From NCBI GenBank assembly GCA_010909165.1, contig VJWM01000182.1, positions 124,001 through 188,000 of the forward strand: a DNA stretch of 64,000 nucleotides. Direction: 5' to 3'. The notes under the pieces were generated by a model, which ran no database searches, was not told the DNA's origin, and saw only the letters and a list, made by a program, of their open reading frames with translations. Source of the DNA: Anthoceros angustus. Its lineage: Eukaryota > Streptophyta > Anthocerotopsida > Anthocerotales > Anthocerotaceae. The translations under genes and the position numbers were made by a program. Positions 20,991 to 32,100 of this stretch are shown here, in pieces (the first letter of the stretch is position 1; each line of letters begins with the position of its first letter).

Positions 20991-21064
20991 AGCATGATAG
21001 CCCGCGTGAGTAGAGCTGATAATGAGCTGAAATGGCCATATGCGGATCTACTGATATCCAATAG

Positions 21065-21314
21065 TTCGAAATGTGCAAACAGCAAACATTGGCGTGGGTT
21101 GACAAGGCTCAGCCCATCAGGAATTGCCACAGAAGAAAAGAAGTTTTTATTCAAGTTCGATGTAAAATAAAACTAGATGCTCCCAAAACTTCGAAATGTG
21201 CAAACAGCAAACATTGGCGTGGGTTGACAAGGCTCAGCCCATCAGGAATTGCCACAGAAGAAAAGAAGTTTTTATTCAAGTTCGATGTAAAATAAAACTA
21301 GATGCTCCCAAAAC
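21065..21314. repeat. Exact 125-bp tandem duplication next to the tRNA
   Basis: The units at 21065-21189 and 21190-21314 start TTCGAAATGTGCAAACAGC and end ATGCTCCCAAAAC. They are identical as far as I can see. The second copy ends four bases before the tRNA-Phe 3' end. Confidence 0.9.
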
Positions 21315-21318
21315 TGTC

Positions 21319-21343
21319 TGCGGTGAGCGTGGATCGAACACGC

Positions 21344-21386
<43 letters not shown>

Positions 21387-21391
21387 CCCGC
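21319..21391 (-). tRNA. tRNA-Phe (GAA), nuclear type
   Basis: The 73-nt minus-strand sequence starts GCGGGGATAGCTCAGTTGGG and ends GATCCACGCTCACCGCA. The acceptor stem pairs GCGGGGA with the 3' end, the D-loop has AGTTGGGAGAGC, the anticodon loop ACTGAAGATC carries GAA, and the T-arm carries GTTCGATC. It matches plant nuclear tRNA-Phe and differs from the plastid gene. There is no intron. The internal A and B boxes are intact, so it is probably functional. CCA is not encoded, as expected. Confidence 0.95.
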
Positions 21392-21463
21392 ATGGACAAT
21401 AGGAATTATTCCACATAAAACTATATCTATTCATCTATTCACCCGTCCCCCATTCCGTCCGAA

Positions 21464-21572
21464 TGCAAGTAGCTTAGGCACTCCAAGGTACAAGTTGTTA
21501 AGTACCAAAGTTGTTAAGTACCAAGTCCCATGACGGAAATCCGTCCTTAGTGGACTTAAATAAAATTCTTCT
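21464..21572 (+). repeat. Third, partial copy of the 5S-like repeat tail
   Basis: GCAAGTAGCTTAGGCACTCC, GGTACAAGTTGTTAAGTACC and TAGTGGACTTAAATAAAATT repeat the sequence downstream of the 5S-like blocks at 20320-20390. The 5S-like part itself is missing. Confidence 0.7.
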
Positions 21573-22680
21573 TCACTCCGAAGAACAATTTGTCAAGAAC
21601 TTAGTCAAAAGTGGACTATAATAGACTTCTTCCTTTTCTTCTTCCAAGAGAACTTATTGTGCCTGGACAAGGCAATAAAATATCCTTTCATACGAGGATA
21701 CTTAGGCTTGGTTTGAATGGAGCTTGTTGTTGGGTCTCCAGTCACATTAAAGAATATCAATCTCCATGCCCATGTATGGTGAGGATGGTCATTCTATTGA
21801 TCTTGATCCTAAATCTTACATTGCATGGGGTAAATACACCAAATAAGGACTCTTATGGAATAGACCAAATAAGGACCCCAATGGACTTGTATTCGGGTAA
21901 TAGTTCAAGCCTCGTTCATGGCAAAATTAAAATTAAACTTTATCAATTCTATCCTAGATTAGTCCTTAAAATTAAACTATACCAATTCTATCCTAGATTG
22001 GTCCCTTTACCGAACCATGGTTTCTTAGGTGGCACCTAGGAACGATTACAGTAAATAGTTTTGGTTGAGAAATCCAATCAGCAATGTGGTAGGGTCCTAT
22101 GTAAGTTGGTCTATTGAAAGTTAGTTTTGTATGAGAGGTTATTCAAGTGTTAGTTTATTACTTAAATTTTCACAAGAACAAATTGAGGTCAGGTTCACAT
22201 CGGATCACTTTGTGTCAAGTCCCTTTGAGAAAAAAATCGGGCATCATAGGCTCCGCAATGCCACACGGGTTCCATGAACTTATGAGCCATTCACATGGAC
22301 AAGGGTCTTAATCCATGGCAAACTAGGATTAAAGATGAAACCATGTCAAAATAATAGTATGTTCAGTCATTGTTGATTGATACGGATGGACTAAAAGCAC
22401 ATAAACTTGGGCATAGGCTGAGGGATTGCTGATGCATGAATTATTGTAAGCCTAATCAATAGGGGGATTGGTCTTTTGATCAGCGTGGCTATAAGGAAAG
22501 CCCCATGATGCAACACACATAAGGCAAGGGTGGATTGTGATGGTAGGACACATTTTTTGGAGGTGATTAAGAAAGCTTCTCGAGCTTCAGCACAAACAGC
22601 AATGCATCAACGGAGGCACCCATATGAGTCCTCCGTTTACACTTGAAGAGGTCAAGAGGGAATTCAAAAGCTCAAGAGGG
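21573..22680. other. Intergenic sequence
   Basis: No supported gene. A roughly 40-bp duplication (AATTCTATCCTAGATT preceded by AAATTAAACT) lies at 21924-22000. Confidence 0.4.
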
Positions 22681-22689
22681 GGAAAGCAA

Positions 22690-22950
22690 CAGACCTGACG
22701 AGGTATTGACAACGGAAGTGGTAAGACGAGCATTGGTGAAAAGACCTGAGGGGGTGTTGACAACGGAAGTGGGTAAGACAAGCATTGTTAAAAAGACCTG
22801 AGGGTATTGACAACGGAAGTGGATAAGACAAGCATTGTTGAACAGACTTGATGGGGTGTTGACAACAGAAGTGGATAAGACAAGCATTCTTGAAAAGACC
22901 TGAGGGGTGTTGACAACGGAAGTGGGTAAGACGAGCATTGTTGAAAAGGA
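22690..22950. repeat. 50-bp minisatellite
   Basis: Five units of 50-52 bp contain TTGACAACGGAAGTGG, TAAGACAAGCATTGTT and AAAAGACCTGAGGG. They begin near 22706, 22757, 22806, 22857 and 22909. Confidence 0.9.
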
Positions 22951-24103
22951 TCTGCCTATTGTCATGCCCACACTATGCATTGAGATGTACCAACATGGGT
23001 GCTTAATCACCGAAAGGATGGGGGAAAGCCCCCACACAAGGCATTAATGGTGCTCAGGCGTTCTCCGTCAACACCCATGCAATCGAAAATTCTAAAAACC
23101 CGCAACGGGGTTGGATAGAGTGAGCAAGAGCATATATGCTATGAATGCAAAAGTGATGAACATGTTGTACCAAAAATTAGCAAATATGTATAGAGAATCC
23201 TTAGGCCTTTAGGAATCCATAAGCCTTTAGATGGGATATGGACAAAATACGAAAGGAACTTTTTGGAAGCAATGGCCTTTGCGTTCTTTGATCTCGCCGT
23301 CGTGCACATGGTATGCAGATGGAGACTGGCACATATAGTAGTGAAGTGAGTGGCTGATGTGCCTGCATGGAGCGCGAGAAAGCATTTTGTTCCCACGTAG
23401 CCTGGGGCTTTCCTAGATGGGACTTCCGATCTTTGCTTTGTTTATAAAATCTCCGCCTTCCCATATATTGTTTTGTAGGGAGAGACAGAGAGCGGGCGTC
23501 GCGTCGCGTCGCGTCGCGTGCGTGCGTGCGTGCGTGCGTGCGTGGGGCTTCCGGCCCCCCCTTCCCTTCCCTTTCCTTCCCTTCCCTTCCCGTGCGTGTG
23601 AGGGCAGTGGGCACTGGCAGCAGTGGCCCTGGGTGTGTGCGTGCGAGAGTGGCGGGGTGCGGTGATTGGGTAGCTGGCAGGCCGGGCAGCCTGGGCCCAG
23701 CGAGGGAGCGCATGAATCGCGATCTTCCACCTCACTGCACTCGCTGCGTAGCGACCACGATGGTGGCCGCTACAGAGATGCCACCTGGGCGCCCATTGCC
23801 GATGCTAATGTTGGCGACGGGAGTGGCCGGCGTCGGGGATGGCCAACTTGGCTCCGCTCCCGGATCTCTCGCACACACGAAGGTTCGAGCTGCGCTGGGC
23901 CACAGCGGGCCAGGCGGACCGGACGCCTCCTTCTATTAGAAACCAGCCCACGCAGTTGTGAGCCAGGAACCGAATGTGTGGTGAATACAGCCTGTGGCGG
24001 GCCCCTGGCTAATCAGCGTCGGGATTCAGATGCCCAGTGCCGCTTGCGTCCACGCTACTGGACTAGACTGGATACATCCATATCTCCACTGCCCGCTCTC
24101 CTC
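22951..24103. other. Intergenic, with GCGTC/GCGT/CTTCC microsatellites
   Basis: Microsatellites (GCGTC)n then (GCGT)n lie at 23496-23542 and (CTTCC)n lies at about 23560-23592. Open frames around 23.4-24.1 kb on both strands follow from the GC-rich repeats and show no protein family. Confidence 0.5.
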
Positions 24104-27060
24104 CCCCTCCTCCGACTCCTCTCCTGTGCCTGCAGGCGCCCACGTAGACTTTAGTCCACTGCCCTCTCCTCTTGCTTTTCCTTTTCCTTTTTCCCCATGC
24201 CAACCTGCCCACTAGGACCTTGCTACTTGCGGACCGATTTTTATGTACACCAGGTGCGATGCTCTCTCAGTTCGGGACTTGGATGATGCTTTCTTCCACT
24301 CTTTACGATGCACCATTAATACACCTTTGCAAGCAGCAGCTGCAAACATGTATTAGGTAGTCTAGATAGCACACCATCGCTGCAACTGGTTTTGCTGCCG
24401 CACATCATTTCGCTTGTCTCTTGTCATGTCCACCATGTTACATTGTGCCTTGCTGTGTGTGCCGCACTCGGCAGCAGGCCGAGATAAGCTGACGAGAGCC
24501 AAGGAATGCACGAATGTACTGCCGAGTCCCAACACACACATGCACATGACATATTCATCATTCACTCCGACGCTTTTGTCTTTGTTGTTGGTATGCCACT
24601 TCAGTGTTTTGAATAAGTACATCACATCAGTCTTGCATTTCCCCTCTCCTACCGCAGCGATGTTGGTACAAGGAGGAGGAGGAAGAAAAAGGAACTACCT
24701 AGCCCTATGGAAGTATGGAAGGCAGCGGCAGAAGCATCAGCTTCTCCCACACCAAAAAAGCTAAGAGGGAAGAAAATAAAAGACATGCAGGAGCCAGCTC
24801 TATTCCGGCGACAGCCTCACCGCAGCAGTAACCTGGAGAGCGTTGTGGGTGCCCAACGACCCTACGGCCCGCACCGGCAGCGGGCAATCACCTTGTGTCC
24901 ACACTCCTTGTGGCCACCATCATCCCCAGCCGCCGCTGCTGCAGCAGCAGCGGCAGCGGCAAACCCCAAACAGAAAAAGTTCCTCTCCTGCATGCATATC
25001 TCCTCAGCCGTGGCAGGGACAGGAGCAGCGTCCTGCGTCACAAACTTCTTCAAAAATCCCCACAGCACGGCCCTGCACTTGGCCCCGGGGATGGCCTGGA
25101 ACATGCACGAGCTGAGGCGGGTAGGCACCCCTAAGGGGTCGATGTAGGGGCTCAGGGCGCCCTGCCTGCTGCTGCTCCGCTCCGCAGAAGCCCGCTTGAA
25201 GGCGGAGTTGTACCACAGCACCACCTGGTTCTCATCTGTGAGCATGACCGGGTCGCAGGAAGTGCTGTACACCTGCTCCAGGTACGCCAGATCGATGTGC
25301 GCAACATCGGTAGCCCTGTCCGCACAGAGCTGGATCAAGGGCTCCCCGACCCCGCCACCAGCAGCAACACCACCGGGAACAGGACCACCTCGAGGGCCCC
25401 CAGCGATGGACGCCCGCGACACCAGCTCCCTGAAATGGTCCTGCAATGGCTTCGCTTCCAAGGCCTCGCCCTCCCCCTGGCCGAGCCCGTGCCCTAGACC
25501 ATGCCCATGCTGCCGCATCAAGCTCTCCCGCTCCAGCTGCCGACTCCGCAGTCGCTGGAACCTGTCCTCCAGACACCTCCCCGCCCGCCTCCCCTCCTCC
25601 GACTCCTCTCCTGTGCCTGCAGGCGCCCACGTAGACTTTAGTCCACTGCCTCTCCTCTTGCTTTTCCTTTTCCTTTTCCCCATGCCAACCTGCCCACTAG
25701 GACCTTGCTACTTGCGGACCGATTTTTATGTACACCAGGTGCGATGCTCTCAGTTCGGGACTTGGATGATGCTTTTCCACTCTTTACGATGCACCATTAA
25801 TACACCTTTGCAAGCAGCAGCTGCAAACATGTATTAGGTAGTCTAGATAGCACACCATCGCTGCAACTGGTTTTGCTGCCGCACATCATTTCGCTTGTCT
25901 CTTGTCATGTCCACCATGTTACATTGTGCCTTGCTGTGTGTGCCGCACTCGGCAGCAGGCCGAGATAAGCTGACGAGAGCCAAGGAATGCACGAATGTAC
26001 TGCCGAGTCCCAACACACATGCACATGACATATTCATCATTCACTCCGACGCTTTTGTCTTTGTTGTTGGTATGCCACTTCAGTGTTTTGAATAAGTACA
26101 TCACATCAGTCTTGCATTTCCCCTCTCCTACCGCAGCGATGTTGGTACAAGGAGGAGGAGGAAGAAAAAGGAACTACCTAGCCCTATGGAAGTATGGAAG
26201 GCAGCGGCAGAAGCATCAGCTTCTCCCACACCAAAAAAGCTAAGAGGGAAGAAAATAAAAGACATGCAGGGAGCCAGCTCTATTCCGGCGACGGCCTCAC
26301 CGCAGCGAGTAACCTGGAGAGCGTTGTGGAATTGCCCAACGACCCTACGGCCCGCACCGGCAGCGGGGCAATCACCTTGTGTCCACACTCCTTGTGGCCA
26401 CCATCATCCCCAGCCGCCGCTGCTGCAGCAGCAGCGGCAGCGGCAGGCCCCAAACAGAAAAAGTTCCTCTCCTGCATGCATATCTCCTCAGCCGTGGCAG
26501 GGACAGGAGCAGCGTCCTGCGTCACAAACTTCTTCAAAAATCCCCACAGCACGGCCCTGCACTTGGCCCCGGGGATGGCCTGGAACATGCACGAGCTGAG
26601 GCGGGTAGGCACCCCTAAGGGGTCGATGTAGGGGCTCAGGGCGCCCTGCCTGCTGCTGCTCCTGCTCCGCAGAAGCCCGCTTGAAGGCGGAGTTGTACCA
26701 CAGCACCACCTGGTTCTCATCTGTGAGCATGACCGGGTCGCAGGAAGTGCTGTACACCTGCTCCAGGTACGCCAGATCGATGTGCGCAACATCGGTAGCC
26801 CTGTCCGCACAGAGCTGGATCAAGGGCTCCCTGACCCCGCCACCAGCAGCAACACCACCGGGAACAGGACCACCTCGAGGGCCCCCAGCGATGGACGCCC
26901 GCGACACCAGCTCCTGAAATGGTCCTGCAATGGCTTCGCTGGCCTCGCCTCCCCTGGCCGAGCCCGTGCCCTAGACCATGCCCATGCTGCCGCATCAAGC
27001 TCTCCCGCTCCAGCTGCCGACTCCGCAGTCGCTGGAACCTGTCCTCCAGACACCTCCCCC
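24104..27060. repeat. 1,487-bp tandem duplication of a gene 3' end plus flank
   Basis: The unit 24104-25590 recurs at 25591-27060, with the junction at CCCCTCCTCCGACTCCTCTC (25591). It spans about 720 bases of the minus-strand gene's C-terminal coding region and about 750 bases downstream of it. Small indels distinguish the copies (GCTGCTGCTCCGCTC against GCTGCTGCTCCTGCTC; a 7-base gap near 26944). Confidence 0.92.
24862..25683 (-). pseudogene. Duplicated 3' end of the ILSRYRPIAPRP gene
   Basis: An open 273-codon frame: residues 1-35 (GKRKRKSKRRGSG...) come from the gene's downstream flank, read across the duplication junction. From about residue 36 (RCLEDRFQRLRSRQLERESL) it is the C-terminal part of the gene at 26280-28669. 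It is the better-preserved copy of that C-terminus: RATDVAHIDLAYLEQVY, DPVMLTDENQVVLWYNSAFK (PAS-like), YIDPLGVPTRLSSCMFQA, WGFLKKFVTQ, then poly-Ala and a stop. It lacks the gene's N-terminal two thirds and promoter, so I treat it as a truncated duplicate. It shows what the intact C-terminus should look like. Confidence 0.75.
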
Positions 27061-28669
27061 GCCCGCCCCCGCTCCCGCTCCCGCTGCCATAAGCGTCCCG
27101 GCAGGACCCCGCCCCCGTTCCGGCTCCCGCATCCTGCCTGTAGCCCTCGGCTGCGTCGCTACTGCTGAGGCTGAGTCCCACAGAAGTGCAGGCAGAGACA
27201 CATCCAGACCCGCTCTTGACATGCGACGGGGTGTCTGGAAGAAGGCTGAGAGTCACCAGCTGCGGCCTAGAGCAGTCCGCGTCCGCCGCTGGGACCGAGG
27301 CATCGCTAGTGTCGTGGACCAAGGGCCGCACAACGCTCCTGAACCCGCCCTTGCCGAAATCCAGATTGCACCCACGGATGTCCCGAGCCGCCCTGTTCAG
27401 GTCCAGGACCGCGGGGCTGCTGCCGCTGCCGCTGCCGCTGCCACTGCCGCTGCCGCTGCCGCTTCCCCGGCCCGGAGAGCGGGATGGAGAAGAGGCCGAG
27501 CCATCCGGACGCATCCCGGCCGCCACATGCGAGCTGCTATTGAGATCCAGGGCCATCATCCTGGCGGGGCCCGGGCCGCCGGGGCTGGGGCTGCTGCCAA
27601 CATCCCCGCTTCCTCCCCCGCACTTGCTGCCGTGATCCAGCCAGTAGCCTGTGATGCCCTTGAGCATTTCGGTGAAGCCTCCGGAATTGGTCCTCACCTT
27701 GTGCAGCAGCTTGTTCACAGACGGGGCGCTGGCAGCCGCAGCCCTCTCCATGAAGGCAACATCTCTGTCCACGACCGTTCCTTGACCACCGCTGCAACCA
27801 CCTCCTGCTGCTCCTGCTCCTGCTCCTGCTCCTCCTCCTCCAGGAGCCGGGGAGCTGAAATGAGACACATTGGTGCAGCTGCTTCCTGCCCTCTCCTGAT
27901 GGAAGATGCTTCCGCTCACGCTCCCGCTGTAAGGAGACACGACCATCTTGGCGTACGCATCCTCAAATGCCAACCGCTTACCTGAGCCGCCACCAGGCTC
28001 CGCTCCCGAGGACAAGGTCAAGGCAGAGGAGACGCTGGCCTCTCCGAAGTCGCTGAGAACGCGGCTCAAGCCCTCTCCTCCTCCTCCTCCTCCCAAGCCA
28101 TGCGGCTGATGCTGATGCTGGTGCTGCTGATGCTGATGCTGATGCTGATGCTGCTGCTGCACCTGCTGCGGGACCTGCTGCGGAACCTGCTGCTCGGCGG
28201 GGCCCGGACAGCCTGTGCTCCTCTCGGCATCCGCCGACATGGACATGGACATGCAGGACATGTCCGGGGCAGCCAAGCCGAACCTGGTCAAGAAGCCGCC
28301 CTGATGGTGCACCGGCTTGGGAGGAGATTGAGCCGGCGCGCTCCTCTTGCTGCTGCCCCTGCCCGCGGGGAACTTGTCGGCAGAGCGCTTCCTGGACCTC
28401 CTTCCCCTGGAAGACGTGGTGTCAGCAGAGCCCGAGGCCGCCGGGCCGGCCCCCGCCTTGCTGCCGACCGACATGGAGCTGGAAGACTGCAGGTCGGAGG
28501 CGGAGGGCGACGCCGCGGGCTCCGGCTTGGGAGCAATTGGGCGCGGGGCGATGGGGCGCGGGGCAATAGGCCTGTAGCGGGACAGAATATGGTCCCTCTT
28601 GGAGGGAGTGGGCGCGCTGGACGCATTGTACCTGGCCAGGCAGCAGCCGCCCTGCTCTAAGGGAATCAT
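26280..28669 (-). CDS. Plant-specific protein with ILSRYRPIAPRP N-terminus and PAS-like C-terminus
   Basis: The frame is open from the chosen ATG at 28669 (MIPLEQGGCCLARYN) to beyond 26960; an upstream ATG at 28855 adds 62 residues unlike the family. Seen in order: the ILSRYRPIAPRP motif with repeated PIAPRPIAPKP, basic Ser-rich stretches (RGRRSRKRSADKFPAGR, nuclear-localisation-like), His/Gln repeats, Gly/Ser-rich low-complexity sequence and a helix RCLEDRFQRLRSRQLERE. The C-terminus, in two further frames (26907-26665, then to 26280), has DPVMLTDENQVVLWYNSAFK. I recall plant-specific proteins of unknown function with the same RYRPIAPKP opening and a VxxDxNxxVxxxNxAY PAS-like end, but cannot name this one. 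Relative to the downstream duplicate, a 7-base gap near 26944, a 1-base gap near 26912 and one extra CTG base set near 26660 break the frame; these may be sequencing errors. No introns are needed. Confidence 0.7.
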
Positions 28670-29079
28670 TCGCCTACCCTTCTCTTTCTCCCTTTGAGGA
28701 TTCGTGGTGAAGGCGGGTGAGGCAGCGAGGGATTGGAAGACAGGCCGAGGGCTTGAGACATAAAAGAGGGGCAGGAGGATGCCGCAGGGAAGGAGTGGGA
28801 GGAGAGGAGGCAAAAAAGGGAGAGGGGCCGAGCGGCTCGAGCACCCGAGCAGCAAGGCAGCAGGGCGCCAGGCACCGCGAGCGAGAGAGAGCAGGGGAAG
28901 CAGGAATTGGGGCGGGAGGCAGAAAGCGCGAGAGCGGAGAAGGGCAGCAGAGGCGGCGACGGCGTTGGCGTGGCCTTATTAGGCTTGCGAGAGGAGGACG
29001 GAGGGAGGAAGGAAGGAAGGAAGGAAGGAAGGAAGGGAAGGAAGGAGAGAGAGCGAGAGGGCGGAGGGGGAAGAGAGAG

Positions 29080-29115
<36 letters not shown>

Positions 29116-29200
29116 GTTGTGCAAAAGAAGAAGCAGAAGCCGAAGCAAGTGAGCTCGGCTAGGCCTATGGTGTACCAAGCGGGCTCCCAGTTATCTTAGA
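28670..29200 (-). promoter_or_regulatory. 5' UTR/promoter region with GGAA and GA microsatellites
   Basis: Upstream of the ATG at 28669 the plus strand has (GGAA)n at 29005-29045 and (GA)n at 29067-29112, so the transcript leader of this gene would be CT-rich. CT-rich leaders are common in plant genes. No TATA box is identified. Confidence 0.45.
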
Positions 29201-29730
29201 TACCTTCGATTCCTGGAATGAGCCGATTGAGGAGGCATTGGCAGCCAGACATCTCCCTCCACAATGGCGAGACTCAAGGGTAAGTAGGCACAGCTACAAA
29301 GCTGTGTAACACAAGGGGCCCTCAAAGACTCTTGTAAGTCGGCCACAACGCCCCCACCATTGGCTTCGCTTCTTACCACCGACCACCACATGGCACCCGG
29401 CAACAACAACAGCGCTGCTACTTGCATTGCCACTGCACTGCCACCCAAGTAGCCAGTAGCCAGTAGCCAGTAGCCAGTAGCAAGTAGCAAGTAGCAAGTA
29501 GCGCTCCGCTTAAAATATTCATTTATCCCCAAAACCTTGTGCCAATTTGGTCAATCACACGCCACCTTCCTCCGTCTCCTGCCCCAGCAGCCGCAAGTGG
29601 GCTGCACCCACTTTCTCCTTGTCCCTTGTCCTAACACGATAATGTCCCTCCTCTCTCCTTTCCAACACAAGACACATGTACCTCGGAAACATTCCGAAAA
29701 CTTGTCTGAGTATGCTACTCGCAAAGACTA
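29201..29730. repeat. AGTAGCC/AGTAGCA 7-bp repeats in unassigned DNA
   Basis: Eight units of AGTAGCC or AGTAGCA lie at 29446-29502. No gene is supported in the surrounding 500 bases. Confidence 0.7.
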
Positions 29731-30150
29731 GTTTCAGGAGTGATGCGGAATAATGGAATAATGCTGGCTAGAAAGAAAGTGTAGCTTTAGAGCCATGTGG
29801 AATTATGCTAGTTGGAAAGATGAGAATTATTCAGTCAAATCACAAGCTCCTTGATTTATGTTTTTTTACTTGAAAAAATAATAATATTACATCTAATTAA
29901 AATAATTATTATTCTTTGAGGTTTATTGCTTCGAATGACGTATGATTTATGTATCTTCTTCCACTTGCAAGTTTCATTTTATACAACATAAATATTATCG
30001 GATATTTTGACAAGATAAACAATCCACCGCATTCAAGTTGACCCATCATTTGATTTGCCTTATTTACGTAACAAGATTATAGAACTAAAAAATATTTAAA
30101 AATTAATTTATTAAAAAATAATAACTAATTTTAAACATGAAAAGCTGAGT
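29731..30150. other. AT-rich intergenic stretch
   Basis: AT-rich sequence with runs such as AAAAATATTTAAAAATTAAT. No ORF or repeat of note. Confidence 0.4.
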
Positions 30151-30327
30151 GGAATTATGACACACATTTGCCTGAGGAAGGAAGGTGTGGTATACTCATA
30201 AATTCAAATGCATATACGCACGTGAACAGTGAACACGGAGGAAGTAAAACTGAAAAAGCGAGTTGTAAGTTGCAAGTTGCAAGAAAATGCCAAGCGCATT
30301 GAGTAGAAGCGTAAGCATGGTAGGCGA

Positions 30328-30780
30328 TGCAGCAGGCAGCAGGCAGCAGGCAGCATGCAGCATGCAGCAAGCAGCATTCGCAGACGGGGGACATGAGAGA
30401 TTTTTGAGGGGAGGTAGAGTATGTCGGGTGAAAAGCCCGCCGGGCGTAAGGGGTGGGGAGGAGGAGGCGGAGGGGAGGGGAGGGGAGGGGCGAGGCGGGG
30501 CCGGGGGCAGGGGCCGCAGGCGGAGGAGCAGGAGGAGGAGAAGGAGGAGGAGGAGCAGGCGCACAGGCACAGGCACAGGCGCAGGTGAAGCGTGCGCGTG
30601 GGCCCCACGCCAGGCCAGCCCAGGCCAGCCCAGGCGAGGCCAAGCGGAGACGAGACGAGACGAGACGAGACGAGACGAGACGAGACGAGACATCTGCGCT
30701 GCACACCACTCGCCGAAATCGCGCATTGCCCGCATTGCCCGCATTGCCGCATTGCGCATTGCGCATTGCCGCATCGCGCG
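30328..30780. repeat. Cluster of simple repeats (GCAGCAG, GGGGAG, GAGAC, CGCATTGCC)
   Basis: GCAGCAG-type units lie at 30328-30375, G-rich (GGGGA)n at 30465-30492, (GAGAC)n with nine units at 30645-30691 and CGCATTGCC units at 30722-30775. Long open frames on both strands here (up to about 270 codons) are low-complexity by-products. Confidence 0.85.
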
Positions 30781-31695
30781 GTCCCCACAGCCACGTTCTG
30801 CACTCCACGTGGTGTGCCAGCATGGGCTGCCGTTGCGGCTACTGAGGCCTGGGTCACGTGGCGTGGCCACCCACCCTGATTTCCTACATCAAAACTAGGG
30901 CAGCCATAGGACCAAGCCGCTCCTTCCCTCCTGGGAGACCTTTGCACCTTTCCCACTGCACCGGCTGCCCTGTAGCCTCCAGCCCCTTCCTGGGGCACTA
31001 GGGCCTCCACGGATCTCTCCATATCTCATGACAGATCAAAACTGGGGACGTCATAGGCCTCTTCCCCTGGGCCCTGGGCCCTGAGCCCCGTCCGCCACTC
31101 CAAAATCATATTTCTATTCGGCCACCCAGGAAGCCAGCCACCGGAAGGAGCAAGGAAGCAAGTAAGGAACATGTCACACTTTATCATTACCCTATATCAC
31201 ATGTCATTCACATTGGATGGCGAGCGAGATAAACATAAACAGGCTCCAGGCCCGCAACTCCCTCTCTCTCTCTCTCCCTCTTTCTCTCTCTCTCGTTTCA
31301 CCTCGCATGCCATGTACATATATATAATTGTAGTCTACGTATGTCGGTGATGTCGAGGAGGCCAGGCCTGGCCAGGATGAACCTGGGGAGATGCGCCGGT
31401 CACCGGTGGGATAAATATCGACGCTGCCATTGGAGGGGCAATGAGTGGCCCTGGTCTGCCAGGGGCAGGTGGCGACAAGGCTAATTTTAGGGAGTCGGAC
31501 GCCCATTTTCCCGCCACGCCATCCGTGCATGTTGCGCTGAGTCAGCCCCATGAGCACGGCACGGCCGGTTCCCGGTCCCCGCGCCCGGTTCCCCCGCTCC
31601 CTCCGCTGCTCAGGGCTTATCATTGCCGCTCCAATGAGGCGGGCGCAACAGATATCGTTCGGTTCGCTCCGCCTCCTCCTCCGCCTCCGCCTCTC
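30781..31695. other. Unassigned GC-rich sequence
   Basis: The related phrases CATCAAAACTAGGGCAGCCA then TAGGACC (30887) and GATCAAAACTGGGGACGTCA then TAGGCC (31035) suggest an old duplication. (CT)n lies at 31260-31296. No gene is supported. Confidence 0.35.
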
Positions 31696-31783
31696 GCTTG
31701 CCCGCTTGCCCGCTTGCCCGCTCGCCCGCTCGCCCGCTCGCCCGCTCGCCCGCTCGCCCGCTCGCCCGCTCGCCCGCTTTGCC
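31696..31783. repeat. 8-bp (CGCTCGCC)n repeat
   Basis: About eleven units of CGCTTGCC or CGCTCGCC. Translated ALARSPAR-type repeats in overlapping frames are artefacts of the array. Confidence 0.9.
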
Positions 31784-32100
31784 ACTGCCACACACAATCC
31801 CGATTCCCCGATTCCCCCTCACACTTCCCAACACCGTCACATACGCTCCGTATATCCACACCCTACACGATACCTACCTGTAAACCCTGCTGCCTGGCAG
31901 GGGCCCCAACCACGTCCCTAAAGCGGTGCCGGCAGCCGGTTCCCGGTTCCCGCTTCCCGCTTCCCGGCCCCGGCCCCGGCCCCGGCGCGCCCATTATTTG
32001 GACCCGTGTCGGCTCAGGGTCGTCGTCACCCAGGCAGGCTGCAGGCAGGGCCTGCGTGATAACGTAATCCAAGGGAGAAGGGAAGCTCCCCGCCTTTGCC

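Noticed and set aside
21319-21391. tRNA-Phe as evidence of a plastid DNA insertion
   Set aside because: The sequence fits the nuclear tRNA-Phe (GCGGGGATAGCTC...) and not the plastid form; no other plastid sequence flanks it.
23201-23713. 170-codon minus-strand ORF near GCGT microsatellites
   Set aside because: Its Thr/His/Ala/Arg repeats come from (GCGT)n and (GCGTC)n; there is no supporting motif.
27537-28660. Plus-strand ORFs of 100-335 codons over the ILSRYRPIAPRP gene
   Set aside because: They are antisense shadows of a GC-rich coding region with His/Gln/Gly repeats; the minus frame has the conserved motifs.
30155-31022. Long open frames on both strands (up to 272 codons)
   Set aside because: They run through GAGAC, GCAGCAG, GGGGA and CGCATTGCC microsatellites. 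All frames are open because of low complexity, and the products are repeats without family features.
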